DNA of 64,000 nt, from positions 1,023,834 through 1,087,833 of the forward strand of contig SSNP01000095.1 of assembly GCA_006937955.1 (NCBI GenBank), given 5' to 3'. The notes under the pieces were generated by a model. The model was not told the DNA's origin and did no database searches. It saw nothing but the letters and a program-made list of their open reading frames with translations. Of the stretch, positions 1 to 11,000 are shown piece by piece; within the stretch, counting starts at the first letter, position 1; every line of letters begins with the position of its first letter. The stretch is from Pachypanchax playfairii (taxonomy: Eukaryota > Chordata > Actinopteri > Cyprinodontiformes > Aplocheilidae). Position numbers and translations under genes: made by a program.

Positions 1-107
1 AACTCTTTTCAGGGATCCGAATAATTTGCCTCAGTTCATCAAAAAGAAATGATTCTTTTAGCTACATGTGTATTCTATATATATTGTTTTAAAAGTTAGG
101 AATAAAC

Positions 108-286
<179 letters not shown>

Positions 287-1354
287 GTTGCATGACATGT
301 TTTTTTCTATCAGATGTACAAATACACACACATTAGAAAAAACCATCTCAGATATCATTCATGCAAATGAATCGGCACATCCTGCTGGCTCGGTCACAAC
401 CTACATTTCTGTACTTCTATGGGATTACTGCAGCTATTAATAAATATTGTTGCAGCTTTGATCAGAACTTAGATAGCAAAAGATAGTTTACTCAAGGAAA
501 CTGCATTTGAATATGAAGCTACAGCCTCTGGGTGAGAATGTTGTGTTTGTTAATAACCAAAAAGTAGCTGTTTCATTTTAAATTTATGTTTGAATAAATC
601 ACAAAAGTGCAGCTGGTGGTCCTTATAGAAGGAATCTGCACTAATAATAAATGTTGATTTATTACAACAGAACCGGCCACACTGATACTAGTGTGGATTT
701 TTTTTTTTTTTTACAGTAGCAGCCAATTTAGTCAAAAAACTAAGTTTAAAATGTCACGCTTGATTATCAAATAGCATGTGCATGAAAAGCTGTGAGATTT
801 GAGTTACTTTAAGATGGTAAAAATTCACTGTCAAATTGGCCCAGTTCAGACTGACTGTTTACTCATCAAAATGGAGAGAATTAAACTTTATTTCTCCAAA
901 ATGAGCCTGTTCAAAAAGGTATTTTTAGCTGGTGAGATATCATTTGTTCACAACGTTTAAACTTCAAAAGATTTTAACAATTTTTTTAACAAAACCGGAT
1001 TTTGATTAATTTAAAAACAACTCTTCTCTTTTAATTCTGAGCCTCTGTAACTTGTACATATTATAGGTTTTATGTTTTCTGCTTTCTGAATGATCAGTGA
1101 TTATTGGATGAAAACAGTGAAACTTCTATTTAAAAATGCTTCCAAGCTTTTGGATCTCCAGATGTCACACCTGAATATAATGAGGATCATTAGGCTCCAA
1201 CAGAGTTCAGCTACAGCTTTCTTCTCACTAATCAAACATCAAGCTGAAGCAGAATGTTCTTTTCAATGTGCTTTACAGTATAAATAAACAAATACAATCA
1301 GCTGATGAAACGTTTCTGTTATTTTCTCCTGGTTTCAACAGTTTTTCAGTTTAG
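287..1354. other. AT-rich intergenic sequence, no gene seen
   Basis: No conserved protein, RNA gene or clear transposon was seen. A run of T lies near 700-712. A 65-codon open frame at 1090-1287 has no recognisable motif and is probably chance. Confidence 0.6.
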
Positions 1355-1441
1355 CCACGCCCCCTTTTCCTCCAGCAACTGACTAATTAAGCCTAATTAA
1401 GCAGCACACCTGTTTTCATTAATGACTTTGTGGCCTATAAA
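1355..1441 (+). promoter_or_regulatory. TATA-box core promoter of the oocyte-type eEF1A gene
   Basis: Seen in order: a GC/KLF-type box CCACGCCCCC (1355-1364); two perfect head-to-tail copies of CTAATTAAGC (1383-1402), each with a homeobox core TAATTA; an E-box CACCTG (1407-1412); and TATAAA (1436-1441), 73 bases before the ATG. Transcription would start near 1465-1470. Known: the oocyte homeobox factors NOBOX and LHX8 bind TAATTA-like sites, and the oocyte bHLH factor FIGLA binds CANNTG E-boxes. Inference: the cluster fits oocyte expression, but such short motifs are also common by chance. Confidence 0.6.
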
Positions 1442-1513
1442 GAGACTCTGAAGAAGCTGGCCAATTCTATTTTATAGAAAAATCAGAAAGTGTGTGTAAA
1501 CTGAAGCTGAATC

Positions 1514-3367
1514 ATGGCGAAGGAGAAGACTCATGTAAATGTGGTTATTATCGGCCATGTGGACAGTGGGAAGTCCACCACCACGGGACACCTGGTGTAT
1601 AAATGTGGAGGTATCGATCAGAGGAAGCTGGAGAAGTTTGAAAAGGCTGCATCGCAGGTGAGAAGAGGGTTCATGAAGCGTTTAAAGGCTGTGAAACTGT
1701 GATTGAAACTTGTCTCTACAGATGGGGAAGAGCTCCTTTAAGTTTGCCTGGTTGCTGGACAAGCTGAAGGCAGAACGCGAGCGAGGGATCACCATTGATA
1801 TTTCACTGCTGAAGTTCAACACCCAGAAATACAGCATGACCATAATTGATGCTCCGGGCCATCGTGACTTTATCAAAAACATGATAACTGGGACTTCACA
1901 GGTAAAATCACTGAATCAAAATGTTGAGCATCCCTGAAGGTGTTACAGCTTGTGTCCTGTTTCAGGCTGACGTCGCCCTCCTCGTGGTTTCTGCTGCAAA
2001 AGGTGAATATGAAGCTGGTGTTTCCAGAAGTGGCCAAACCAGAGAACATGCGTTACTGGCTTACACACTGGGTGTCAAGCAAATCATCGTCTGTGTGAAC
2101 AAGATGGATATGACCGAGCCGCCCTACTGCCAGAAGCGGTATGATGAAGTGGTGCGAGGTGTGAAGGTCTTCCTGAAGAAGATTGGCTATGACATCACAG
2201 CTATCCCATTTGTTCCAATTTCTGGCTGGACGGGGGAGAACATGATCACCCCAACTCAAAAGGTGATGTTCATAAGCAGCTGTTGTAGTGCAGTGGTCTG
2301 GAGGTTAACTTAAACACACCTGATTCCAATGATTAGGCTGTTAATGATGAGTCAGGATAGTGAAACATCTAAGACTGTAGTAAAATGTTTGTGCAGATGC
2401 CGTGGTACCAAGGCTGGAAGGTACGGCAGAGGGAAGGCTCTGCAGGTGGGAAAACCCTGCTGGAAGTCCTGGACTCCATCCACCCACCTGTGCGCACGAT
2501 CAACAAACCACTGCGGTTACCTCTGCAGGATGTGTATAAAATTGGAGGTAAGGAATTGTAGCTGTGCACCAGTGTATTTAAACACCTAAAATTGGAATAA
2601 AATGACTATCTGCTTCTTTATAACATGTTTAGGTGTTGGGACTGTGCCAGTGGGGAAGATTGAAACTGGGATACTCAAACCTGGCATGACCCTCATGTTC
2701 TCCCCTGCAAAGCTTACTGCAGAAGTCAAATCCATTGAGATGCACCACCAGGGTCTGGACACGGCTTTACCGGGGTACAACGTTGGCTTCAACATCAAGA
2801 ACGTATCTGTCAAGAACCTGCGGCGAGGAGATGTGGCCGGCAACGCGCAGCATGATCCTCCTTCTGATGTCCAAAGCTTTGAGGCTCAGGTCTGTGTGAA
2901 GATGACGACCTGTTAACCTCATGTTGGCTGCTTGTAACAAGTCAACTTGTGTTTCAGGTGATCATTCTGAACCATCCAGGGAAGATAAAAACGGGCTACG
3001 CCCCCGTACTGGACTGCCACACCGCCCATGTGACCTGCCGCTTCGCAGAGCTGAAGGAGAAGCTTGACCGTCGCACGGGGAAGAAACTGGAGGACCACCC
3101 ACAAGTACTGATGTCTGGAGACGCCGCCTCAGTCAAACTGGTTCCTATAAAGCCCATGTGTGTGGAGAGTTTCTTCAACTACCCTCCTTTAGGTAAAATA
3201 CATTTAATAATGTGAGTTTTTTGGGTTGTTGCATGTTCTAATTACCCCTCGTCGTGACAGGTCGCTTCGCAGCCAGAGACTTGAAACAAACTGTTGCAGT
3301 GGGGGTCATCAAGTCAGTGGAGAAGGACCAAGGATCCAAAACCTCCAAAACTCAAGTGTCTAAATAA
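1514..3367 (+). CDS. 42sp50: Elongation factor 1-alpha, oocyte form (42Sp50-like), 7 exons, 456 aa
   Basis: Exons: 1514-1657, 1722-1901, 1966-2262, 2397-2547, 2633-2889, 2958-3192, 3261-3367; all introns are GT/AG and phases close. This is a GTPase of the eEF1A family, which carries aminoacyl-tRNA. GTP-binding motifs are intact: GHVDSGKS (14-21), DAPGH (91-95), NKMD (153-156), SGW (194-196). Divergent stretches (VSAAKGEYEAGVS, VCVNKMDMTEPPY, KIETGILKPGM, RFAARDLKQT) look like amphibian 42Sp50, the oocyte EF1A that stores tRNA and 5S RNA in 42S particles, more than somatic eEF1A. The residue aligning with Glu301 of mammalian eEF1A1, a known ethanolamine-phosphoglycerol site, is Thr301; Glu374 is kept. 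Length is near the usual 462. The intron pattern matches vertebrate EEF1A genes, so this is not a retrocopy. The ATG lies 73 bases after TATAAA. Family certain; oocyte-form orthology likely. Confidence 0.9.
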
Positions 3368-3396
3368 GGTTTCTGTAAATTTTGTTAAATATTTTT

Positions 3397-3550
3397 ATTA
3401 AAATGAAGTTTTGTTTTAATGGTAAGTTTTTTTTTTAAATTTAAAGAATCCTATGTTAAAATCAGATGTAGATTTGGATCATTTTCAGTTGAGTCATGAT
3501 TTAAAGAAAAGAATGTCTGAAAAGTCACTGAATGTTTTGACTGTAATAAA
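3397..3550 (+). other. Candidate polyadenylation signals of the eEF1A-like gene
   Basis: ATTAAA (3397-3402) lies 30 bases after the stop codon, and AATAAA (3545-3550) is a stronger hexamer further on. Either could define the 3' end. The asap1 transcript converges from the other side. Confidence 0.5.
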
Positions 3551-3930
3551 AATGTTTAATTTAAGCTGAATCTGTTTTACTCTCAATACTTAAGAAAAGC
3601 AAGTTTGTTGGTGTATAAAGTAAAAATATTTAAAGGTTTAAAATAGGCAAAAAAATAAAAGCATAAACTTGTGAGAACTTAAACATTTAAGACTAAAATG
3701 AGGGTCAATGATATGGAGAAGCTCAGATTCTATTTTTTGGTTTAAGAGTTCAGCTTTTCAATAAAACTTGTGCTGAACTGATACAGACTTTAAAAATGAC
3801 TGTAGTATTTATAGAAATGAAACTAAACCTTGTGCACATGAACAATTAAAAGATTAACCCAATTTAAGTTTTTACATATTTCAACCCACCCCCGACAGAT
3901 CAGAGCAGACTCAGATTTAAGTACAGCACT
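3551..3930. other. Spacer between convergent eEF1A-like and asap1 3' ends
   Basis: AT-rich sequence with no gene or recognisable repeat. It separates the last eEF1A-like poly(A) hexamer from the first candidate asap1 hexamer on the other strand. Confidence 0.5.
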
Positions 3931-5085
3931 TTTAATGATACAATGGGCTGATGGGTTTGTTCCTTAAGTGGGAAGAACTGCAAGTCAATGACTGGGTGAA
4001 AACATTGTCTCTAAAAGACACTTCTGCTCCACAGGAAACCTGGAAATGTTTCAGATCCAGTAACGTGAGATGATTCAACCTACAAAATAAAAGTTCAAGC
4101 TCATGAGGTTGTAAAAGACACTGAACTGTGAACACAGGTTGTTGAACTTCTGGTCAGTGAGAAAATCAACTTATTGCTAAGATGTCCTCTTCTGATGCTG
4201 ATAGTGGCTTAAACAACAGAATACATGAAGTTTTTCGTGTAGTCCTGCTAAATATCTAGTGGCTCTTCAAACCCTGAGGTGTTTGAACGCAGCACTCTGC
4301 TTATTTCCAGTCATCGTTACTCTCCATGCACAGAAAAAAATAAAACATCAAAGGACCGCTGAGATGGTGTCGAGTTCACACACAGCACAAACATACAGTG
4401 TAACGAGGAGTAAATCAGTGAACCACAGGCTTTGATATTCCACCACAGTAGCAGCAGGTTTCCGTACGGTAAAAAAAATAAAAAATAACCCTAATACACA
4501 CAAAGCAAGCAAGAACGGGGAATGAAAACGCTTCATCTGATGGTTAACGGGGATGCAAGACACAAATAGTGACATAATGACCGGTTTCACATTCCATTTC
4601 ATACCTGTTGGTTTTTTTTTTTTTTTTTTTTTTTCTCCAGAAATATGAGCTGATAATTACTTCAGGGCCGGTAATTTAATACAGATAAAATTCAGACTCT
4701 GCTAATCTGATGCTTAATCTGACAGGCAGAGAGAAATGGTACATGTATTATACAATAAAACATGTATATACACTCACACACAAATATATATATTTACATA
4801 CGTATATATACACAGGAACAGCATAAACATAGACTTTTAGGTAAGTGCTAGGGTTTTGAGAGTGGCTCTGTCTCAGCCATGCTATGAGGTTAATATAATA
4901 CTGGTAGAGGGATACACACAGTCTTTGTACAGCTTGGATGTGGCATCCAGGTCTAGACGAGTCTTCTTGGTTTCCTTCATTTTTTATCTTTCTCACCTGT
5001 CATGTGACGAGGGGGGATACTGTTTGGTAGGTATTTACATGAACTCCCGGTTTAAAGAGAGACGTAGTGCAAGTCTGTCTGGCTG
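3931..5085 (-). other. asap1: Probable asap1 3' UTR
   Basis: About 1.15 kb downstream of the asap1 stop with no other gene. TTTAAT at 3931-3936 reads ATTAAA on the minus strand and is a plausible poly(A) signal. A T run of about 22 lies at 4613-4634 and AT-rich dinucleotide tracts near 4748-4812. The true 3' end cannot be fixed without transcript data. Confidence 0.5.
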
Positions 5086-8000
5086 TCAGTCACTCAGGAT
5101 GTGCACAAAAGACATGGGGAAGACCCCTTTTCTTTCTGGATCTCCTTCAATGTGTCCAATCTGGAAGGGAAGTAGGAAAAAGGATCAGAATACCGAGTTG
5201 TTTCTGGTTGTTTGAGCTGAGAGGTTTAAACCGGACTCACCCACCACTCCTGGTCCTCCTCTCCTGTGACTATAATCACCTCTCCTTCAACAAACGTCAG
5301 CTCGTCGTCATTATCGGCCTGACAGTCGTAGATCGTCTTCACCCGACGGGCTTTATTCTTCCCCTGGAAACACGAAAAGCAAAACCATCATCGTAAAATT
5401 GCCTTTCAGTGTTGTTTTGTCACAAAAGGAGGAACGCAAAACTTCAGAAAAATGAGATTAAAATCACAATAAAAAGAAAAATGTTCATTTTAAAAGCAAA
5501 ATCTGGGTTTATATTTATATTTCAGATGCTTTAAAGAAATCATGACATTTTACATAAAATATGTAATAAAACCTTAGAAGTTAACAAAGTTTAATCCTAC
5601 TGTGTTGATCTTCCTCGGGAGAGGCACGGGAGTCTCGGCGGTCCCTGGCGGGGTCCCGTTGGCGTCCTCGGAAGGTTGCTGTGTTGGAGTTGCTAGGTTT
5701 ACTTGCTGATTGGGCGACGGCGAGTCTTGTGGCTGCGGCGGGGTTTGGGGTGGAGGTGGAGGCTGCGTCTGCGGCCTCTGCGTCGACTCAACAGGAGGCG
5801 GCCTCGGGGTGGACTCTGCTGTCCCTGGTTTGGGAGGGATGTCTGTGAGGTGCGGTTTGGGCGGGAGGTCTTTGAGCTGCGGTTTGGGCGGTAGGTCTCC
5901 CAGCTGAGGTTTAGGAGGGAGGTCAGAGAGCTGCGGCTTTGGAGGAAGCTCTCCCGGTTTCGGGGGGAGTTCAGACACCTGCGGTTTGGGGGGCAGGTCG
6001 CCCGGCTGAGGCCTGTCAGTCAGAAGAGCCTTATGAGTGGTTTCAGTGGGTGGGGGAGACTTCTGGAAGACCTCTGGAGGAAGGCTGGGCTTATCCACCG
6101 ACGGATGGTGGATGGTGTCAATCTTACGCAGCGCCACTGGACAGAAACAGAAACATATAGAACACGTACACGTAACATGTTCTTTAAAACATTAAAACTC
6201 ATTACCTTTCTGAGGTAGTTTGGGAAGAACTCTAGGACCAAGTGTTGACTTTGTGTTGCTTGAAGTAGTGCTGGAAAAAGATTGAACATGCGCTCAAACA
6301 AACAAAACGAATCCCAAACATCTGAGACAGAAGAGTTCAGTTTGTTCCTGCCGGGTTACCTCTGCTGCTGGGGAATTCCTTCAAACTTGTTGGAAACTGG
6401 AGACATCTTAGTGACAGGAGGAGGCGTGGAGTCGCTTCCTAAAATATTAAGATCGGCAACAACAAGCGCATCATTTAAAACCACTTCAGGGCACCAGCTG
6501 AGGAATTAAATTCTTATAAATGTGGAAATAAATCAACATGCGGCGATGGTTAAATAAAACAATGAGGGATACGTCATCTGGCTGAGCGCTCCATGAGCTC
6601 ATTTTATTTAATGTGGTTTGAATGTCTGTGTGATACCCAACACAAAAACAAGATGAATGAAAACAAACAGATAAACAAAAAGGTTTCCGCTGATTTAACT
6701 GTTGATTTTTATGAAAACTAACCTCAAGAAAATGTTTTAAAGATGATTGTTTTATTATCTGTATGTTTACGAGGTAAATAATCACTTAAAAATACAAACG
6801 CATCATCTGCATCTGCACTAAAACCAACTTTTAGTTAATAGATTTGGCTGTTTTTGTGAGTTAAATACATTCAAAAATCTTCAAATTGCAAGAAGAGGGA
6901 AAAAAAAGAAACAAAAAGGCAGAAAATTTTCAACTAAGCATCTAAAAAAAAACTAATTACAAAAGCGAATACTGACTTTCTACTATTTATTGTACTTATT
7001 AATGAAAATCTTTGGATCTTGATCATGAAACTGAGCGAAGTCGGGCCCTACTGTTTATGTGTGCTGGCGTCTCACCCCCAGTTAAGCCCCCTTTACTGTG
7101 CGGACTGTGAGAAAGCGGGCTGGGTGGGTCAGACAGGGTGCGTTTGTGTCCAGGAGGAGGGGGCGGAGGTCTCTTCTTGGACAGGGTGGAGCTGATTCCT
7201 GGTGTGAGTGTGGAGGGAGGGCCGGATGGGGGAGGAGCTGGAGGAGTGATACATAAGACACATGAGGCGATGACACCAAAACAAATAAACACATAAACAG
7301 GACATATCAAGGAAAAACAAAAATATGAAAAGTCGGATTAGAATGAGTGAAACATAAAAACACATGATTTGGATTGGTGATTTTTATAATCTGAATGTTT
7401 CCTTGTGGCTACTAAGAATCTAAAACACCAACTGGTCAGATGTGTAAACAAATAGAGGATGAAAGCAGCAGATAGAGAGCTCAGCCAGAGAGGAATCAGC
7501 TGTGGGTACGAGTTTACAGCTCAACGATGTCGGGAAATCCATCCAGACAAGTTAAAAAGAACCATGTCAGCTAGAAACTACAGACAACTTGCCTACAGAG
7601 CCAGTTGCAAATCCTTGGAAATAGGTTTCTGAACAATTAACATCTCACCTGTTGTAGAAAACCGTCTGAACATCCTCAGTTTGGTGAAATAGAGTTTAAC
7701 AGCTAGTCGCAGCAAAGTGGACTGATTCTAAACCACAAATCTGAAAGCAGCTGCTTATTTATAAACATGAAATCACTCTTTCGATGCGTTTACACCAAAC
7801 GCATCTGAAACGACCAGAACTTCAGGTTTACATCAAGTAGAAGCATGATGAAGCGTGACCGGGGGTCTCGCGAAGCTTCAAAAGCAGATTTGCATTGCGA
7901 AAACGCTTTTCTGCCTGATTCCTGCGACCAATTAGTGCGAATCAGGCATTTGAGGTGCGACCAAAAATGCGCGATGCATTTGATGTGGTGCATTTTGTGC

Positions 8001-11000
8001 AGCCGTGCAAGGCGCGGCTGACGCTGAAGTTGGAGTAATCTGAACTCCAGCGTCAAGCCGAACCGCGTCAACCAATCAGGAGCCTGGTTCACAGGGGCAG
8101 GTCCAGCCAAAGCCATGGAGGAACGATTGATAAACGATGTGGTTAATCACGCAGAGCTATACCATACCAGCTGTTTTCTATACGGAGACAAGAATAAAAA
8201 AGACCTAGCTTGGAGGAATAGAAGTGAAGAGATCGGGCAACCTGGTAAGTTCATTTCGCTTTTGACTGACCCCGGCGAAGCCACGCAAAAGCCAACAAGC
8301 CCGCCTACTGTCCTGCTGCTCTGCTCTCCACAGAGTGAAGTGAGACTATGTCTTCGACCACTAGACTGACAGCTGCCATCTTGCAAAAATACCATCTGGC
8401 ACTACTTCCTCCCAAAAGTTGCGTATTTCCGCTTCATGCATGTCAAAATTGCATATTTTGAAGCGCGACCAGAACGGTTTGGACACGCTTCGAGGTGTGA
8501 TACTGTTATACTGAATTACTGGAAATAATCACCGGAAGTGCTGCTAGCTAACTGCTAATTTAACTAAAATATAGGTAAATAACTGGAACGTAAAACAGAT
8601 TGTGACGTAAGAGTTTTAAAAGTGGCGTTAGCAGGTTTTTACCTAACAAACTAATCAGAAACTCTGTTCCTCCAAACTGAAGTCGCTCAAATTAAAACCC
8701 ACAACAGGTAAGAAATCGATTGTTCTTCCACAGTCCCACTTCCAAAGATCTGAACCATCACTTTTAGTTAAAATGATGCGACAACCTCGAACATCTGAGC
8801 TGTAAATGAGGAAACAACTGAGGGAAAAAGGTAGAAAACATAAAACAAGATATTCACTGATGTATGGTCGGGTGCCAGCCAGAGTGGCGTAGTGCGAATG
8901 AGAGCCAAGGAATGCCAAGTGTGGAGCTGAAAGAATAGAGAAACAAAAAGAAACAAAAGAAGAAGAGAAAGAAAACAGCGAGATGAGGAGTGTGGGAGAG
9001 AATCTTCCATGTTGGTCTAACAAAGAACTGCTCCCACACGCTGGAAAATAAGATGAAATCGTATCAGTGACGAGCAAAGAAAAAAAAACAAAGAGAAACG
9101 GTGTGAAGCTGAAACGAAACATCAAAAGAGTTGAAATCTCATTTTAAATTCATTCCTGTTGGTTAACATCACATTTAGATAAAAAGTCACCTTTAATAAC
9201 CAGACATGTGCCTGCAAAAACAAAATATTACTGTCATTATTCAATCTGAATCAGAACAGAGCAAAAACATTCAAATTTTGTGCTTTTAATTTGATAGGAC
9301 CTAAATTTCAATGTGTCTTGAGAAGGAAAGTGGTTCTTAAAAGTAACAATTTAAACTTTTAAACTATTTTATCAAAAGACACAAATGTGAACAGTAGAGA
9401 TCATTAACTTAAACCTGATTTCAGAGATAAAATAAAAGTTTCTGCATCATTTTTTTTGTTTTTCTTCATATAAAAGGGTCAGTTCCAGGCTGAAACGTCC
9501 ACAAAGAGACAAACTAAATGGGATTTTAGTAGAACAATCTTGATTTTTAAAGCAACTTGAGTTTTATTTACTATCAAACACAAAAAACTGAGAAGAATTT
9601 GGATTTAACAGGATTTCATATAAAAATGACTCATCAAATGTGGTTTGATCTTCATTTTCAATCCAGGTATAGAGATAAAAAGTAAAGTTCAACAATTAAA
9701 CTGTTGCTGATTGACCTTTGAACTCTTTACATCATTCAACTTCTTTAAAGATGGTAAACTGATCGGAGGTCATCCACGTTCCATAATGCTTCCTCCACCG
9801 TGCTTCAGGTTCTACAGTAAATTCCACTAAAAACATGTTTAATGTTGCCAAAAAGACAAAAAACTGGACAGAAATGTTTCTTTCTGCAAACTGCAACGAT
9901 ATTTCTGTCAGATTAAAGACTGAAGACGAGCTCTCGAGCTGTGGAAATGCTTTAAACACATTTCTCTCATGTTTATCTGAGTTTGTATGAACACCGTGAT
10001 TAACATTTGATTTATCCAACACAATCTGTGAGAATCTAATTAATCAATTAACAGATGACATCAGGATTCGACTCGGATGTCTAACTTTGTTTATTATTAG
10101 GTATTAAATCATAATAAACTCTAAGTCATTTCCTTATGTTTTCTTATATTTGGTCTGAATTTCTTTGATCTGGTGGGATTTTCTTTTATTTGGTCAGATT
10201 TTCTTTTATTTGGTCAGATTTTCTTTTATTTGGTCTGATTTTCTTTTATTTGGTCAGATTTTCTTTTATTTGGTCAGATTTTCTTTTATTTTGTCTGATT
10301 TTCTTTGATCTGGTCGGATTTTCTTTTATTTAGTCAGAATTTCTTTTATTTAGTCAGATTTTCTTTGATCTGGTCTGAGTTTTTTTGCACGAGAGAGACA
10401 CAATCTGCCAGAAGTAAATTCCTTGTATGTCCTCATACTTGGTGAATAAAATTGATTCTGATTCTATTAAACTAAGGGGTTATAATCTAATCTAATCTAA
10501 TAACCTTGCAGCAACAAATTTCCTTCTTTTCGGAGAAAAATCTGAACATTTAAATTAAAAATAAATCTACGATAACATCCTCGTTTGTGAAAGAGGAGAA
10601 AAACCAGGCAGCAGATTTAAATGTTTGCTGAAAATCAGTTGGATCAATTTGTTGATGTAAAATCAGACACTTCTATCAATATAAATCATAAAGTGCAGTG
10701 AATTATTGACAGTAACTTAAATAAAAGTCAGTTTTCACATGCTGTGATTTAAGTAAAAACCTCTTTAAATGATGTCAGGATGGATGTTGCAACGTGAGCT
10801 CAGACTGTCGTGTGATGTTTGTGATGGTTAAAGGTTGTGACACATCAACAGGAGGAGTGTTATTCTTTAATTGCAATCCTGCAGAGACAGCGCGCCCAGT
10901 TCTGTATGTACACAGATTCATGATGAGGTGTGTATCCAGCGTCCCCGCCACCCTGCAGCCATGTTTTTCTTAAGGTTTACTTTAATCCTAATCACACCTG

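Noticed and set aside
1682..3178. Minus-strand frames of 60-85 codons across the eEF1A-like gene
   Set aside because: Antisense shadows of the conserved exons.
8655..9125. 156-codon minus-strand frame in asap1 intron 22
   Set aside because: Phe/Ser/Leu-rich translation of a pyrimidine-rich stretch with no family motif; asap1 phases close without it.
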